Below the pieces are notes generated by a model. The model was not told the origin of the DNA. It ran no database searches and saw only the letters and a program-made list of their open reading frames with translations. Of a DNA stretch of 64,000 bases, positions 50,874-61,900 are shown in pieces (position 1 is the stretch's first letter; each line of letters begins with the position of its first letter). This DNA comes from Branchiostoma lanceolatum (taxonomy: Eukaryota > Chordata > Leptocardii > Amphioxiformes > Branchiostomatidae). The stretch spans positions 9,987,501 through 10,051,500 of the forward strand of contig NC_089727.1 of NCBI RefSeq assembly GCF_035083965.1, in the 5' to 3' direction. Made by a program: the position numbers and the translations under genes.

Positions 50874-53800
50874 ATGATGATGGCGGCTGGGGAGGTCAGG
50901 CTTTTCCTGGCCCTCATTGTTTTGGCTGGATTATGGACTGCGCTGCAATTGTATTACACCCCGGGACAAGGTACATATACTAGTCTATTCATCGTAGAGA
51001 CCACCTTATCAAGATGTTTATCAAGCAGTAGAGAAAGCGGAAGAGATTAATTTGCACGAAAATATAAGTCATTTGGTGACGTAAAATCCCGGGGGAACGT
51101 GTTAGACAACATTGACAACAACACCAGACTGTTTGGTTGATCTGTACGCTATTGTTATTGTACATAGTCATCAGTTGAATCTAAACGAGAAGCTTATTCT
51201 GTGTTACAATTATTGTGCAATAAACTTTGACTTGACTTGACTAGACTTGACCGTACAAACCTGTGGGCGAGACATTCGTTTTTATAAACCGACTTTAGCT
51301 AAACTTACGCAATCCTACATTTTCGCCATTACCATTAGAAGCGAGAGGCCGAACCTATCCACTACTTGTACGTGTACTATACTCGTCCGGGGTCGTACCA
51401 AATGGTGTGTATGTTTGTAAATATGTCTTTTTTGTGACCTGTACCTATAATTAGCTCAGCTGGGCAGAACATATACAATAAAGGTTTTATTAACCCCTAT
51501 TTACCCTGCATTTTTTTCTAACAAATGTATGTCAGAAATTCCATTTCCCTTCTCTTCTTGATATTTCCTCAAAAACTCTTTGTTTGATTTTCTGTCGACC
51601 TTGATAACTAGCCTAGTTTTTATCTGCTATCAGAATCTACAACTGAGCTAACGCCAGCGGCATTGAAGCAGAAATCAGTGGTGAACACAAGACTACGTGA
51701 CAGACCACTAGTTTTCTACAACAGAGTTCCAAAGTGTGGAAGCAACTCCATGAAAATTTTGCTAAGGGCAATAGCAAAGAACAATTACTTTGCCTTCCAT
51801 GAAGACAGGGTTTATGTGGTAGAAACATTTGAAGACGACGAGTTGGTAAGTGGACTGTGCTTGGTTTTGTAATCTTCCAGAAGCATGTATGCTTATATGT
51901 AGGATAAGGTGATATATAGGATGGGTGTGGATTGGTAATGCAGCAATCCACGAAACGCAACAAAAGCGTCTTCAGAATGGATGCCAATGTTGACTGTAAG
52001 TTTGTATTTCAGATAATAATTGCAGATATAAATGTAGTTTTCCTGCTGTTAGCGATTTTTTTTTCGAATATTAAACACACGCGTGTTTCTATGTTCCGTT
52101 TTCAGCAAATCTATGCAGACTTGGTCTACAGACTCCCGGCTCCTTCCATTTACGAGAAGCAGATATTCTATGTTGATTTTCAGAGGTGGGTATTTAAATG
52201 CATCCAATGGAAAATATAAAGTCATCTTAACATACGTCAAGTTCTTCATCTCACCTACAACGAAGACTCTTTTATGAAGTCCTATAAATATTTCAAACCA
52301 GATCACAGTTCCAACACTTAATGACTATTCCTTTAGACCAACAGCGGTACCCATCTATCACACAACCAGAGGCGAAACCTTATACATTTGTATGTATAAT
52401 TAAAGTTCGAGGGTCATCGAATGGTTCTGTTTCATGTATAATGGCAACCGTCAAATGTTGTTATTAGAGGTCTATCCGGGTTCGTCTACGATTTCTGTGT
52501 ACGTAACGTCTCTTCTTCTTACAGATTCGGTTTCCAACAGCCTTTGTATATCAACCTGGTCAGGGACCCGTTAGAAAGGCGCGTGTCTTGGTATTACTAC
52601 ATACGCTTTGGACGGGTGGGGCAAAGGGCAATACCGAGGAACTTTTCACAGCAGAGGATGGCACAGGTTTGTTGTATAAAGCGACAGTTATCTCTTGCAA
52701 AGCTATTTTTATATAGCCCGTCACACATTCAGCACCTTCCCATTCTTCAACCAATTTTCAAAATGTATAGTTGGCTGGCACAGACGACTTTAAAGACTAG
52801 CGGACAACCCCGCTGACCAACGCCCAACCACATATGACCCTGCTCACGACCAACTCCTAACCATGGTATGTATGTACGGGGAAGGTCGGGAAGCCATGGT
52901 CGACTATTAGTTACAGGAGCTTAATCAAAAGAGAAGCACCCTTCCAGTTAGCGAAAACAGCCGGAATTCAAATCTTCGACCTCGGCAGTATGGATCTTTC
53001 TTGTTGCCCAAGACTAATACCTAGCTATATAAAGTAAGTAACTTATATGTATTTTTTATAACTCCCTAGACATTCGATGAATGTGTCTTCAACAACGATT
53101 GGGAGTGCGATGCCGAGGGGAAAGAGGGTTTTCTGCTGACAAAGTTCTTCTGCGGACACGATCAGATATGCAGGTAATATGATCATGGCAACATCAACAC
53201 GCGATTTAAATGTCTATGTAAGTGTTCGAATGTAACTATCACATAGATCTAAATCTATAAGATACTGATCAAACTACGGCAGAGGACTATAATAAGCTTG
53301 GATTAACACAGCAGGAAGCACGCATGTATTTTCAGTCATACGTACTTTTGATTGACTCGTCCAGGCAGCCTTCCCAGATGGCAGTGGAAAGAGCTAAAGA
53401 GAACATCAGGAGACATTACACTGTGGTCGGGGTTCTGGAGGAGTTCAGCAGCTTCCTGAAGGTCCTGGAGGTGGTCATGCCACAGTTCTTCCGTGGAGCC
53501 CATGACACGTGGCAAGATCTAAACCAGCGTATGTCGCTCCGCGCTGTCCTGTTAACTACATTATACTGTATACGTATATACATGTACATATATACATATA
53601 GCAACACAATTTTAAAGTTGAAATTGAGTTGCTACATGTATACACGTAATATACTGTATTTGTTCAACGAACAATAAACAAACATGACCAGTAGTTGTGA
53701 TAACATGCAACCCGGCTTAGAACGGCTTTTGTAAGCTGCTTTGAGCTTTTCTAGGGTGAGGAGGATCTTATGACTTCATTTGTTGCATGTATACATAGAC

Positions 53801-54139
53801 TTCATCTCTTTTTGCACATTGCACTGTTAGAATGAGGAGAGCTGAGGCCAATGATTTACCCACACATAACATGATGGCATTGAAAAGGACAATCGTTAAT
53901 TCCTAACTACTTAGCAAGGATACCATGGATACAATAACATGCTGTGTTGTTTTACGTGTGTTGATTTCCATCTTTCAGAAAAAAATCTTCTGGAAGACCA
54001 AAGAACCATAAACAGATCCCCTCCATCTCCAAGAATTCGGAAGATAATGAGAGAAAGACTGAAGTTGGACTACCAAGTGTACTACTTCATAAGGGAGAGA
54101 TTCCACATGCAGAAAGCACGACTAGGAATCCAAGACTGA
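50874..54139 (+). CDS. UST-like: UST-like gene F with catalytic His replaced by Gln (319 aa)
   Basis: Exons: 50874-50970, 51634-51845, 52106-52185, 52525-52666, 53070-53173, 53365-53528, 53979-54139; 960 nt, phases as in A. Three ATGs in a row (50874, 50877, 50880) can start it. Signal anchor about residues 8-25 ([17 protein letters not shown]), then a very short stem. The PAPS motif [11 protein letters not shown] (Lys66), [10 protein letters not shown] and both Cys pairs are intact, but the base region reads EKQIFYVDF: Gln122 (CAG 52160-52162) replaces the His of A-D. All splice sites are good and there is no stop, so it seems selected. Best read as a pseudoenzyme or altered enzyme that may still bind PAPS or GAG. 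AATAAA at 54441. Confidence 0.92.
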
Positions 54140-55017
54140 TCAAGTAGACAACTGAAATCGTGATGATACGCTGCTACATGTACTATATAGTTATCCTCAG
54201 GGGTTTAGAGCTTCCAAATAAGACTATTGAAATTATGAATTCAAGAGTGATTTGCTGTATTTTGAACAGCACATTTTGGTCATTACTTTAGGTCTGTCAT
54301 GTATGTGCGTTAAGTCTAGAAGTTAGTATAGGTACTAGTAGTCAATGACTTGTACTTTAATCTTTTTGCAGTCATCATCAAATTAAAGTACCATTTTCCA
54401 GCATTGCATCCTTGTCTGAAGCAAATCACCATTATGTGCCAATAAAGCGAAGGAGTGTAACTGAACTTCAGTACAAAGTACATTACAATGGCAAAAATAA
54501 TGATTTCATTTACTGAAAAGCATGATACATGTATCTTTTTAATTCTAACTAAGATTGTTTGGCAAGCTGTCTTGTTTGAATGCAAGTCTTTTACTGATGA
54601 GGTCATGAATATATTACTGCATGTTGCAGTATGTTGCACTTTCAAGTTAACAACAGAATCAATAAAACACATCCCAGGGACAACAGAGTCTTTTATTTAT
54701 GCAGTTATCTTCTTGTTAAAATTTGCTTGCATGGATGCAATGGAGAATATTCAGGACTGTGTAACAGTGTAACCCATCATAATTGTATTAGATGTCACCA
54801 TGGCACCTCCGGGATTAACCTTTAATCAACTTGCCTTTATTTTTACAAACCAGGAATCATTTTAACGAACCATTAAAAAAAAGAAGTATTTCCATTCAAA
54901 TCCGTGCTTTTGCAACATTCGCGGTCTATGGGAGCGACTATCAACAGGAGCTAGTAAACAGGGAGAACAGGTTACCCAAGGTTATTGACCCGCCTTCGCT
55001 ACGTCATCAGGACGGCC
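54140..55017. other. Spacer between F and G, containing a copy of the GUF1 3' flank
   Basis: About 54180-54795 is homologous to 58280-58935, downstream of gene G. Shared phrases include taagtctagaagttagta, attatgtgccaataaagc and gcatggatgcaat. The homology ends close to the position of the GUF1 stop codon in the other copy, so the F/G duplication carried the GUF1 3' flank without its coding exon. Poly(A) signal of F at 54441-54446. Confidence 0.6.
55000..55007 (+). promoter_or_regulatory. CRE-like tacgtcat before gene G
   Basis: This is the counterpart of 50857-50864 before gene F. It lies 11 bases before the ATG within the conserved string cttcgctacgtcatca. Confidence 0.3.
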
Positions 55018-58000
55018 ATGATGGAGGCAGCTGGGGAGGTCACGTTTTTCTTCTCCCTCATTATTTCGACTGGATTATGGACTGCGCTGCAACTGTGTTA
55101 CACTCCGGGACAAGGTATACGTGCTAGTCTATTTTAAACCACATTATCAAGATGTCTATCGAGCATTAGATAAAGCTGACGATTACTTTGCACGAAAATC
55201 ATGGCAGGTTCGAACGTGTTAGACTGTGACAACAATAACATCAGGCTGCCTGGTTCAACTATAGTCGCTATTGGTATTGGATAGTCATCAGTTAGGGATA
55301 AACATGTTTTACAACATGTGACAGGACACGACACAAATGAATATTAGAACTATCTCCTCAAAAACTCTTCGTTTGATTCCATGTCGACCTTGATAACTAG
55401 TTTTATCTGCTATCAGAATCTACAGATGAGCGAACGTCAGCGGCACTGAAGCAGAAATCAGTGGTAGACACAAGACTACGTGACAAACGTCTAGTTTTCT
55501 ACAACAGAGTTCCGAAATGTGGAAGCACCTCCATGAAAATTTTGCTTAGGACAATAGCGAAGAACAAGTACTTTGCCTTCCATGAAGACAAAGTCTATGT
55601 AACAGAAACATTTGAAGACGACGAGTTGGTAAGTGCAAGGAGGTTATATAGACGTCTATATAACCTCCTTGGTAAGTGGAATGTCCTTTTTTTGTAATCT
55701 TCCAGAAGCATGTAACATATTTGTTATAACGTTACTATACTTTGATGTTTTAATGCATCAGCAATTTTGGTTGGAACTTAATTTATCATTATCTATTACC
55801 TTGTTATATTTGAATCGAACCTCTACGTAGATCTACTATTACTTGATTTATCTTAATTTATTACGAATGTTAAATTTGATTTTGGCCATGTGTTTTATTA
55901 CGTTTCATTTTTGTCGATGTCTTATACGCCTATGTTGGCAGGGTGGTGTGAGGTCGGAAGACATAGTTATAAAATTTAATTCATTCATATATGTAAGACA
56001 AGATAATATGATGGGTGTAGATTGCCGATGCAGCAATTATCGAAACACAACGAAAGTTTCTTTAGAATTGCTGCCTGTATTGCTCTTAAGTTTTTGTTTG
56101 AAACGAAATTGCAGATATAGTTTTCCAGTTGTTTTTTCAACGTTTATTACTGACGTTAATGGCAACTTACAAGTGTTTCTATGTTACGTTTTCAGCAAAT
56201 CTATACAGACTTGGTCTACAGACTATCGACTCCATGTATATATGAGAAGCAGATATTCTTTGTTGATTTTCGGAGGTGAGTATCTAAACGCTTCAAAACA
56301 GAAAATGTAAAGTTATCTTAACATACACTGGGTGTTTTCTTTACCTCACCGACAATGAAGAATCCTTTATGAAGTCCTAGAATCACCTCAAAACCAGATC
56401 ACAGTCACAAAACTTCATTACTCTTTCTTTAGACCAGCAGTGGTACCCATCAACCACACAGCCAAAGATGAAACCTTAAGGTCTGGGATCATCGAATGAT
56501 TCTGTTTCATGTATAATGACATCCACCAAATATTGTCATTAGAGGTCTATCTGGTTCGTGTATGAGATTTGTGTACGTAACGTCTCTTCTTCTTACAGAT
56601 TTGGTTTCCAACAGCCTTTGTATATCAACCTGGTCAGGGACCCGTTAGAAAGGCGCGTGTCTTGGTATTACTACATACGCTTTGGACGGGTGGGGCAAAG
56701 GGCAATACCGAGGAACTTTTCACAGCAGAAGATGACACAGGTTTGTTGTAGGTAAAGCGACAGTTATGTTAAGCAAAGCCTATTCTATAAAGCCCGTCAC
56801 ACATTCAGGACCTTCCAGCTCTTCAACCAAGGTCGGAGGTGGATTGGGATTAGCCTGGAATCCACCCTATTCTTGCTACAGTTTGCTCCCCTGATTGCAT
56901 CCAATCAAAATATGACATTCCAGTACGATACCTATAGTAGCTATATACAATAAGTCAGTTACATGTCTCTTTTATAAATCCCTAGACTTTCGATGAATGT
57001 GTCTTAAGCAACGATTGGGAGTGCGATGCCGAGGGGAAAGAGGGTTTTCTGCTGACAAAGTTTTTCTGTGGACACGATCAGATATGCAGGTAATATGATC
57101 ACATGTTCATGGCAACATCAACATGCAATGTATATGTAAGTGTTCGTGACGGAATCTATAAGACACTGGAATAAGAAAAATATAAATAACAAATTCCCAG
57201 AATAAGGGTGTTTGACCATTTCTGCAAGTATCGACACAACACCAGTGTTCAATGTCATATATTTGCTGCTTGACAAGATGTTCATTTCGAGGGTCTTCTC
57301 TTTAACCTCCTTGTTCATTTCCAACTGGATAAAACAACAGTAGAGATAAGCCTCGATTTCATAACCTGCCAAGTGACTTAAGATGTTAATTAACGACGTT
57401 GTCCTAGTTTCCTCATTATATTCTAACTGAGGTAAATGATCAAAATATGTCTGTAAGCTTGGATTAACCCAGCAGGAAGCACCCATTTATTCTCATACAT
57501 ACTTTTGAACTGTCCAGGCAACCTTCCCAGATGGCAGTGGAAAGAGCCAAAGAGAACATCAGGAGACATTACGCTGTGGTCGGGGTACTGGAGGAGTTCA
57601 GCAGCTTCCTGAAGGTCCTGGAGGTGGTCATGCCGCAGTTCTTCCGTGGAGCCCAGGACACGTGGCAAGATCTAAACCAGCGTATGTCACTTTCCGGTTA
57701 ACTACATTATACTGTATACATATATACATGGAGCAACTCAATTTCAAGTTGAAATTGAGTTGCTATTTCAAGTTGAAATTGAGTTGCTACATGTATATAA
57801 ATATACAGTCATTTTTGTTGTTCAAGGAACACTAAAGAAACTTGGCCAGTAGTTGTGATAACATACAACCTCTTAGAAAGGCTTTTGTAAGCTGCTTTGA
57901 ACTTTTCTAGGGTCAAGAGGATCTTATGACTGCATTTGTTAATCCCTTTTTGCACATTGCACTGTTATGAGGAGAGCTGATGACAGCATTGAAAAATTGC

Positions 58001-58253
58001 AATCTTTTGTTTGCATGTATTGACAAATTGAAAATATGATTATAACATACTGTTTTTATGATATACATTTGTTGATTTTTTCCAACTTTCAGAGACAAAT
58101 CTTCTGGAAGACCAAAGAACCATAAACAGATCCCCTCCATCTCCAAGAATTCGGAAGATAATGAGAGAAAGATTGAAGTTGGACTACCAAGTGTACTACT
58201 TCATAAGGGAGAGATTCCACATGCAGAAAGTACAACTAGGAATCAAAGACTGA
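55018..58253 (+). CDS. UST-like: UST-like gene G with catalytic His replaced by Gln (319 aa)
   Basis: Exons: 55018-55114, 55417-55628, 56196-56275, 56599-56740, 56986-57089, 57518-57681, 58093-58253; 960 nt, phases as in A. It is the closest relative of F. The base region reads EKQIFFVDF: Gln at CAG 56250-56252, as in F. PAPS motif [21 protein letters not shown] and both Cys pairs ([20 protein letters not shown]) are kept. Exon 4 is almost identical to F over coding bases while exon 3 has several replacements ([10 protein letters not shown]). A palindrome in intron 2 duplicates the exon 2 splice donor (see findings). AATAAA at 58552. The gene ends tail-to-tail with GUF1, with 676 nt between the two stop codons. 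Confidence 0.92.
55636..55671. repeat. Perfect 36-bp palindrome beside the exon 2 donor of gene G
   Basis: The half caaggaggttatatagac is followed directly by its exact complement. The splice-donor string gtaagtg occurs on both sides (left 55629-55635, right 55672-55678). Gene F has a single donor and no palindrome at the equivalent place. Confidence 0.9.
57731..57789. repeat. Palindromic and tandem duplication in intron 6 of gene G
   Basis: The unit gttgaaattgagttgct occurs twice in tandem, and an inverted copy (agcaactcaatttcaa) precedes it. Gene F has one copy at the equivalent place (near 53615). Confidence 0.85.
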
Positions 58254-58929
58254 TCAAGTAGACAACTGAAATATATGCTGCTACATGTATATAGTTATCC
58301 TTAGGGGGGTTGGGTAGCTTCCGAATAAGCCTGTTAAATAATCAATTCAAGAGTGATTTGATGTACATGTAATTTGAACAGCACATTTTTTCATTACATT
58401 GGGTCTGTCCTTTGTGTGCATTAAGTCTAGAAGTTAGTACAGGTAGTCACTGGCTAGTCAGTGACTTGTACTTTAACCTTTTTGCAGTCATTCTTAAAGT
58501 ACCATTTTCCCATTGTTGAATCCTTTCTCAAGCAAATCACCATTATGTGCCAATAAAGCAAATGAGAGTTACTGAAAGTACATTGCCATGTATTGCAGTG
58601 ACAACAATGCTGATGTCATTCATTGAAACAAATGGCATCTTTTTAATTTCAATCTAATCAATCTATACTAAAGTAGGCAGCATAAGAAGTTTAAAAATTT
58701 GTTTAGCAAGCTGTCTTGTTTCAGTGCAAATCATTTACTGATAAGGTTCCATGAATATATTACAGCATGTTGCGGTATGGTGAACATTCAAGTAAACCAT
58801 GGAATCAATAAAGCACATCTCAGGGACAACAGAGTCTTTATGCCATTATCTTCTTGTTAAAATTTGTTTGCATGGATGCAATTGAGAATATTTCGGACAG
58901 TGTATCAGTGTAGCACATATCTAGTGGTG
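58254..58929. other. Shared 3' region of gene G (+) and GUF1 (-)
   Basis: No coding exon is seen. It contains AATAAA at 58552-58557 for G, and presumably the 3'UTR of GUF1 on the minus strand. It is duplicated at 54180-54795. Confidence 0.5.
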
Positions 58930-61900
58930 TCATCTCTTTAATACAGATATGAAGGCATCTTTTGGAATATCGACATTTCCAATCTTCTTCATCCTCTTCT
59001 TACCCTCTGCCTGCCTCTTAAGAAGTTTCATCTTTCTGGATATGTCTCCACCATACTGGACAAGGAAAGAACATTGTCAAGGAACAGCTGGGAAGCGAAT
59101 CTTCTCAAAATGTCTTACCAATTCAGAAGTTAAATTCAAAACAGCAGGATGATTTATGTTAGACTTACACATTTTGCCAACACATTCTTCTTGTAGGCCT
59201 TTATCCTGGAATAAAGAACACATGGTTTAAGTACTGCATTAAACTAAAGTGGAGCTTTAATGGCAAGAAAATATAAAAAGAATAGGATAAAAACACACGT
59301 GTCTACATACGTTTCCCTGGCAATGACTTTGCCTCCCAAGGCTGCCTGAATGATGACTTCATACAGCTGTCTTGGGATGACGTTCTTTAGTTTAGAAGCA
59401 AGACTCTTTCCCACTGAATAGGCCTTGTCTTTGTGCACAATGGTGGACAGTTCGTTGATGACTTGACCATTGAGAAGGATGTCCAGCTTGACCAGTTCTG
59501 CTGGTTCATAGCTGTGGTCCTCGTAATCAAAACTAAGTAATGAAAAAGCAAATTCTTTGTATTCAAAGAGAGGAAATCACTACTACTTATACACCTGCCT
59601 TAACTTTTCCAAATTGTGCAGCTAATTGTCCATTTATGTATCAAGATGCAAACCTTTAATTTGTCTTTTAACAAGGCATAGATGTTTAACAAGCATATAT
59701 GAGGGACTCCAGATTTACATTACCCTCCACACAGGTAATTGATCAGCCACCAAGTCCACAAACTCTAAATGACATTTTCTGCAGTTCTATGCCTGGTGTT
59801 CTCTTAATCATCACGCAATCCATAGGGATTATTTAAATACATGTATATGATTGACATTCATACCTTGCATAGCCTGAAGTGATTGACTTGAGCAGGTCGT
59901 AAAAGTCCACCACTATCTCGTTGAGTGGCAGCCTGTACTTCAGCAGCACCCGTGATGTGTCAATGTAAGTAAAGTCCACTTGTTCTCCTCTTTTGGTCTG
60001 GAAGTAATGTTGTAGGTGGTGAATACTGGAAGGCTTGTGAAAGCTTTCATTTTAACCTCAATTAACATTAATCCCCCAGGATACATGAATTTGCCACTTT
60101 GAAGAACAGTGCGGTTGAGAGCTCTTTCGTGCAGCACCCCCAGGCATGCACAGTTTAGATATACTGGAGTGTATTATCCCGGAAAATGTTGGGTTCCAAA
60201 TCTGTTTGGGTGTATCTTTTCATGGTGGCGGAATTATGTAACCTGGTTGAATTATGTTAGTAGATGTTACTACAATACAAATTCTTGATACTTGATTCTT
60301 TACTTTGTTAGAATCTTTTCTGTAGAATCTCACTTTCACTAGGATTAACATTACATTGGACATGATGACTTATAGAGACATACTAGTATAACAGATGTCT
60401 ACAGTACTCCAAAAAGGCATAAATAAGGCATGAATATTAGCAACCACAGCTGGAAGACACATTGTACATGTTTCAAGTCTTTCTCTCTATCAATGAAAAT
60501 CACATTCTTGTAACATCAATGCCAAGTCAATCCTGCAAATACTATAAATCATTCAACATTTTCCAAAACTTATGCTTACATTAATTGTTACATTGATCTT
60601 TCTGAAAGCAAAGCCACTTCTATCAGAAGTCCATGACTGTTCTCACCTCACAGAGGCTGAATATCTTGTTGAGGTGAACGTCTGGTGTGATGATGGTTCC
60701 CATGACGATAGGCTCCAGGTACTCCGCAACATCTTTCTTCTCTGGGAACTACATTGTACATGTCATGGAACAGGGTCGTGTTGGAACTTCATACAGCATA
60801 ACAGACTGTACATTCAAAGGCTATACCCAACTTGTCCTAGTCTTTGTAGAAATTGAACATAAGCCTATTTCCACATCTAGAGCTCCATTCCTGTCAGTGT
60901 TGCAGTTGTCAATGTCAAATGCCAACCTAGATCATACAGTTATCTGTTCAATGAGAGCAAAATGTTGTATATGCAATAGTACTGAATACTCTCATCAGGT
61001 ATAAACATAATATCTAAGAGGTTGACATGTTGATACGCCAAAAAACAGTTACTCAAGCAACTAGATAAAATTTTGAAACAGATGTTTCAGACAGCATCTG
61101 CTATCTTTCGTCAGTGACTAAAGGACAGAACTGGAGAACCAGGTTTTATAGACTCTAAATTGAAATGTCAATTAGGTGAAGACAATTCAGGATGGTTCAA
61201 GTCGAGACAAGGTTGACATATTGATATGGTTTTCTGGATAAATATCTGTTTAGTCACAACTGAAAATGAAGTTGAAGTTCACCTCTGCTGGGCTGTAGAT
61301 GGTGATCTCGTCTGTCCTGTACTGCTTGATGAGTTTCTCACTGCTCAGACGAGCTGGGGACACACATCAAAAACTCTTTTTGTGCAATAGACTGGAGAGC
61401 TACATGTAACCAACATAAGTGATGTTCCTTCGTGCAAGAGAGCAACAAGTGAGCTTCAGCAGTTGTAACAGTGTGGTTATGCACAAGGTGAGTAGTAGTC
61501 TCCTGACTCCCGGGATCAACCCAGGCCAGGCAGCACACAAACCTAATGCACACCACATTAGGCTAAAAGTGGAGCTTGAACCACACTGTTACACTAAGCC
61601 CCCCCCCTTCTATTTTCAGATTTGTCCTTGAAGTCCTCAAAGAGTTCAATATCCCTGTGTAGCACTTTTTGCCATTTCTCACAGGGCTGGTGTGGGAACC
61701 ACTGAAACACACAAGGCGAGTAGTGAAGCCTCCTGGCTCCCAGCAACAAAGCCGGGCCGCCAGCCACAAACCCAACGCACTTACCACAAGGCTAAAAGGT
61801 CCGAACCCATTTGACTGGTCAGTAAGTGGTGCTTGAACAACACTGTTACACAGTGGAGAAGTTTGCCTGTATTTCCCCACCTTTACATGGAACACTTGGA

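Noticed and set aside
53324-53677. 117-codon frame covering gene F exon 6
   Set aside because: It is exon 6 read through its good donor (gtatgt) into the intron; the spliced model continues to exon 7.
54316-54825. Frames of 118, 94 and 64 codons downstream of gene F
   Set aside because: They fall in the duplicated GUF1 3' flank, overlap each other on both strands and are not conserved in the copy after gene G.
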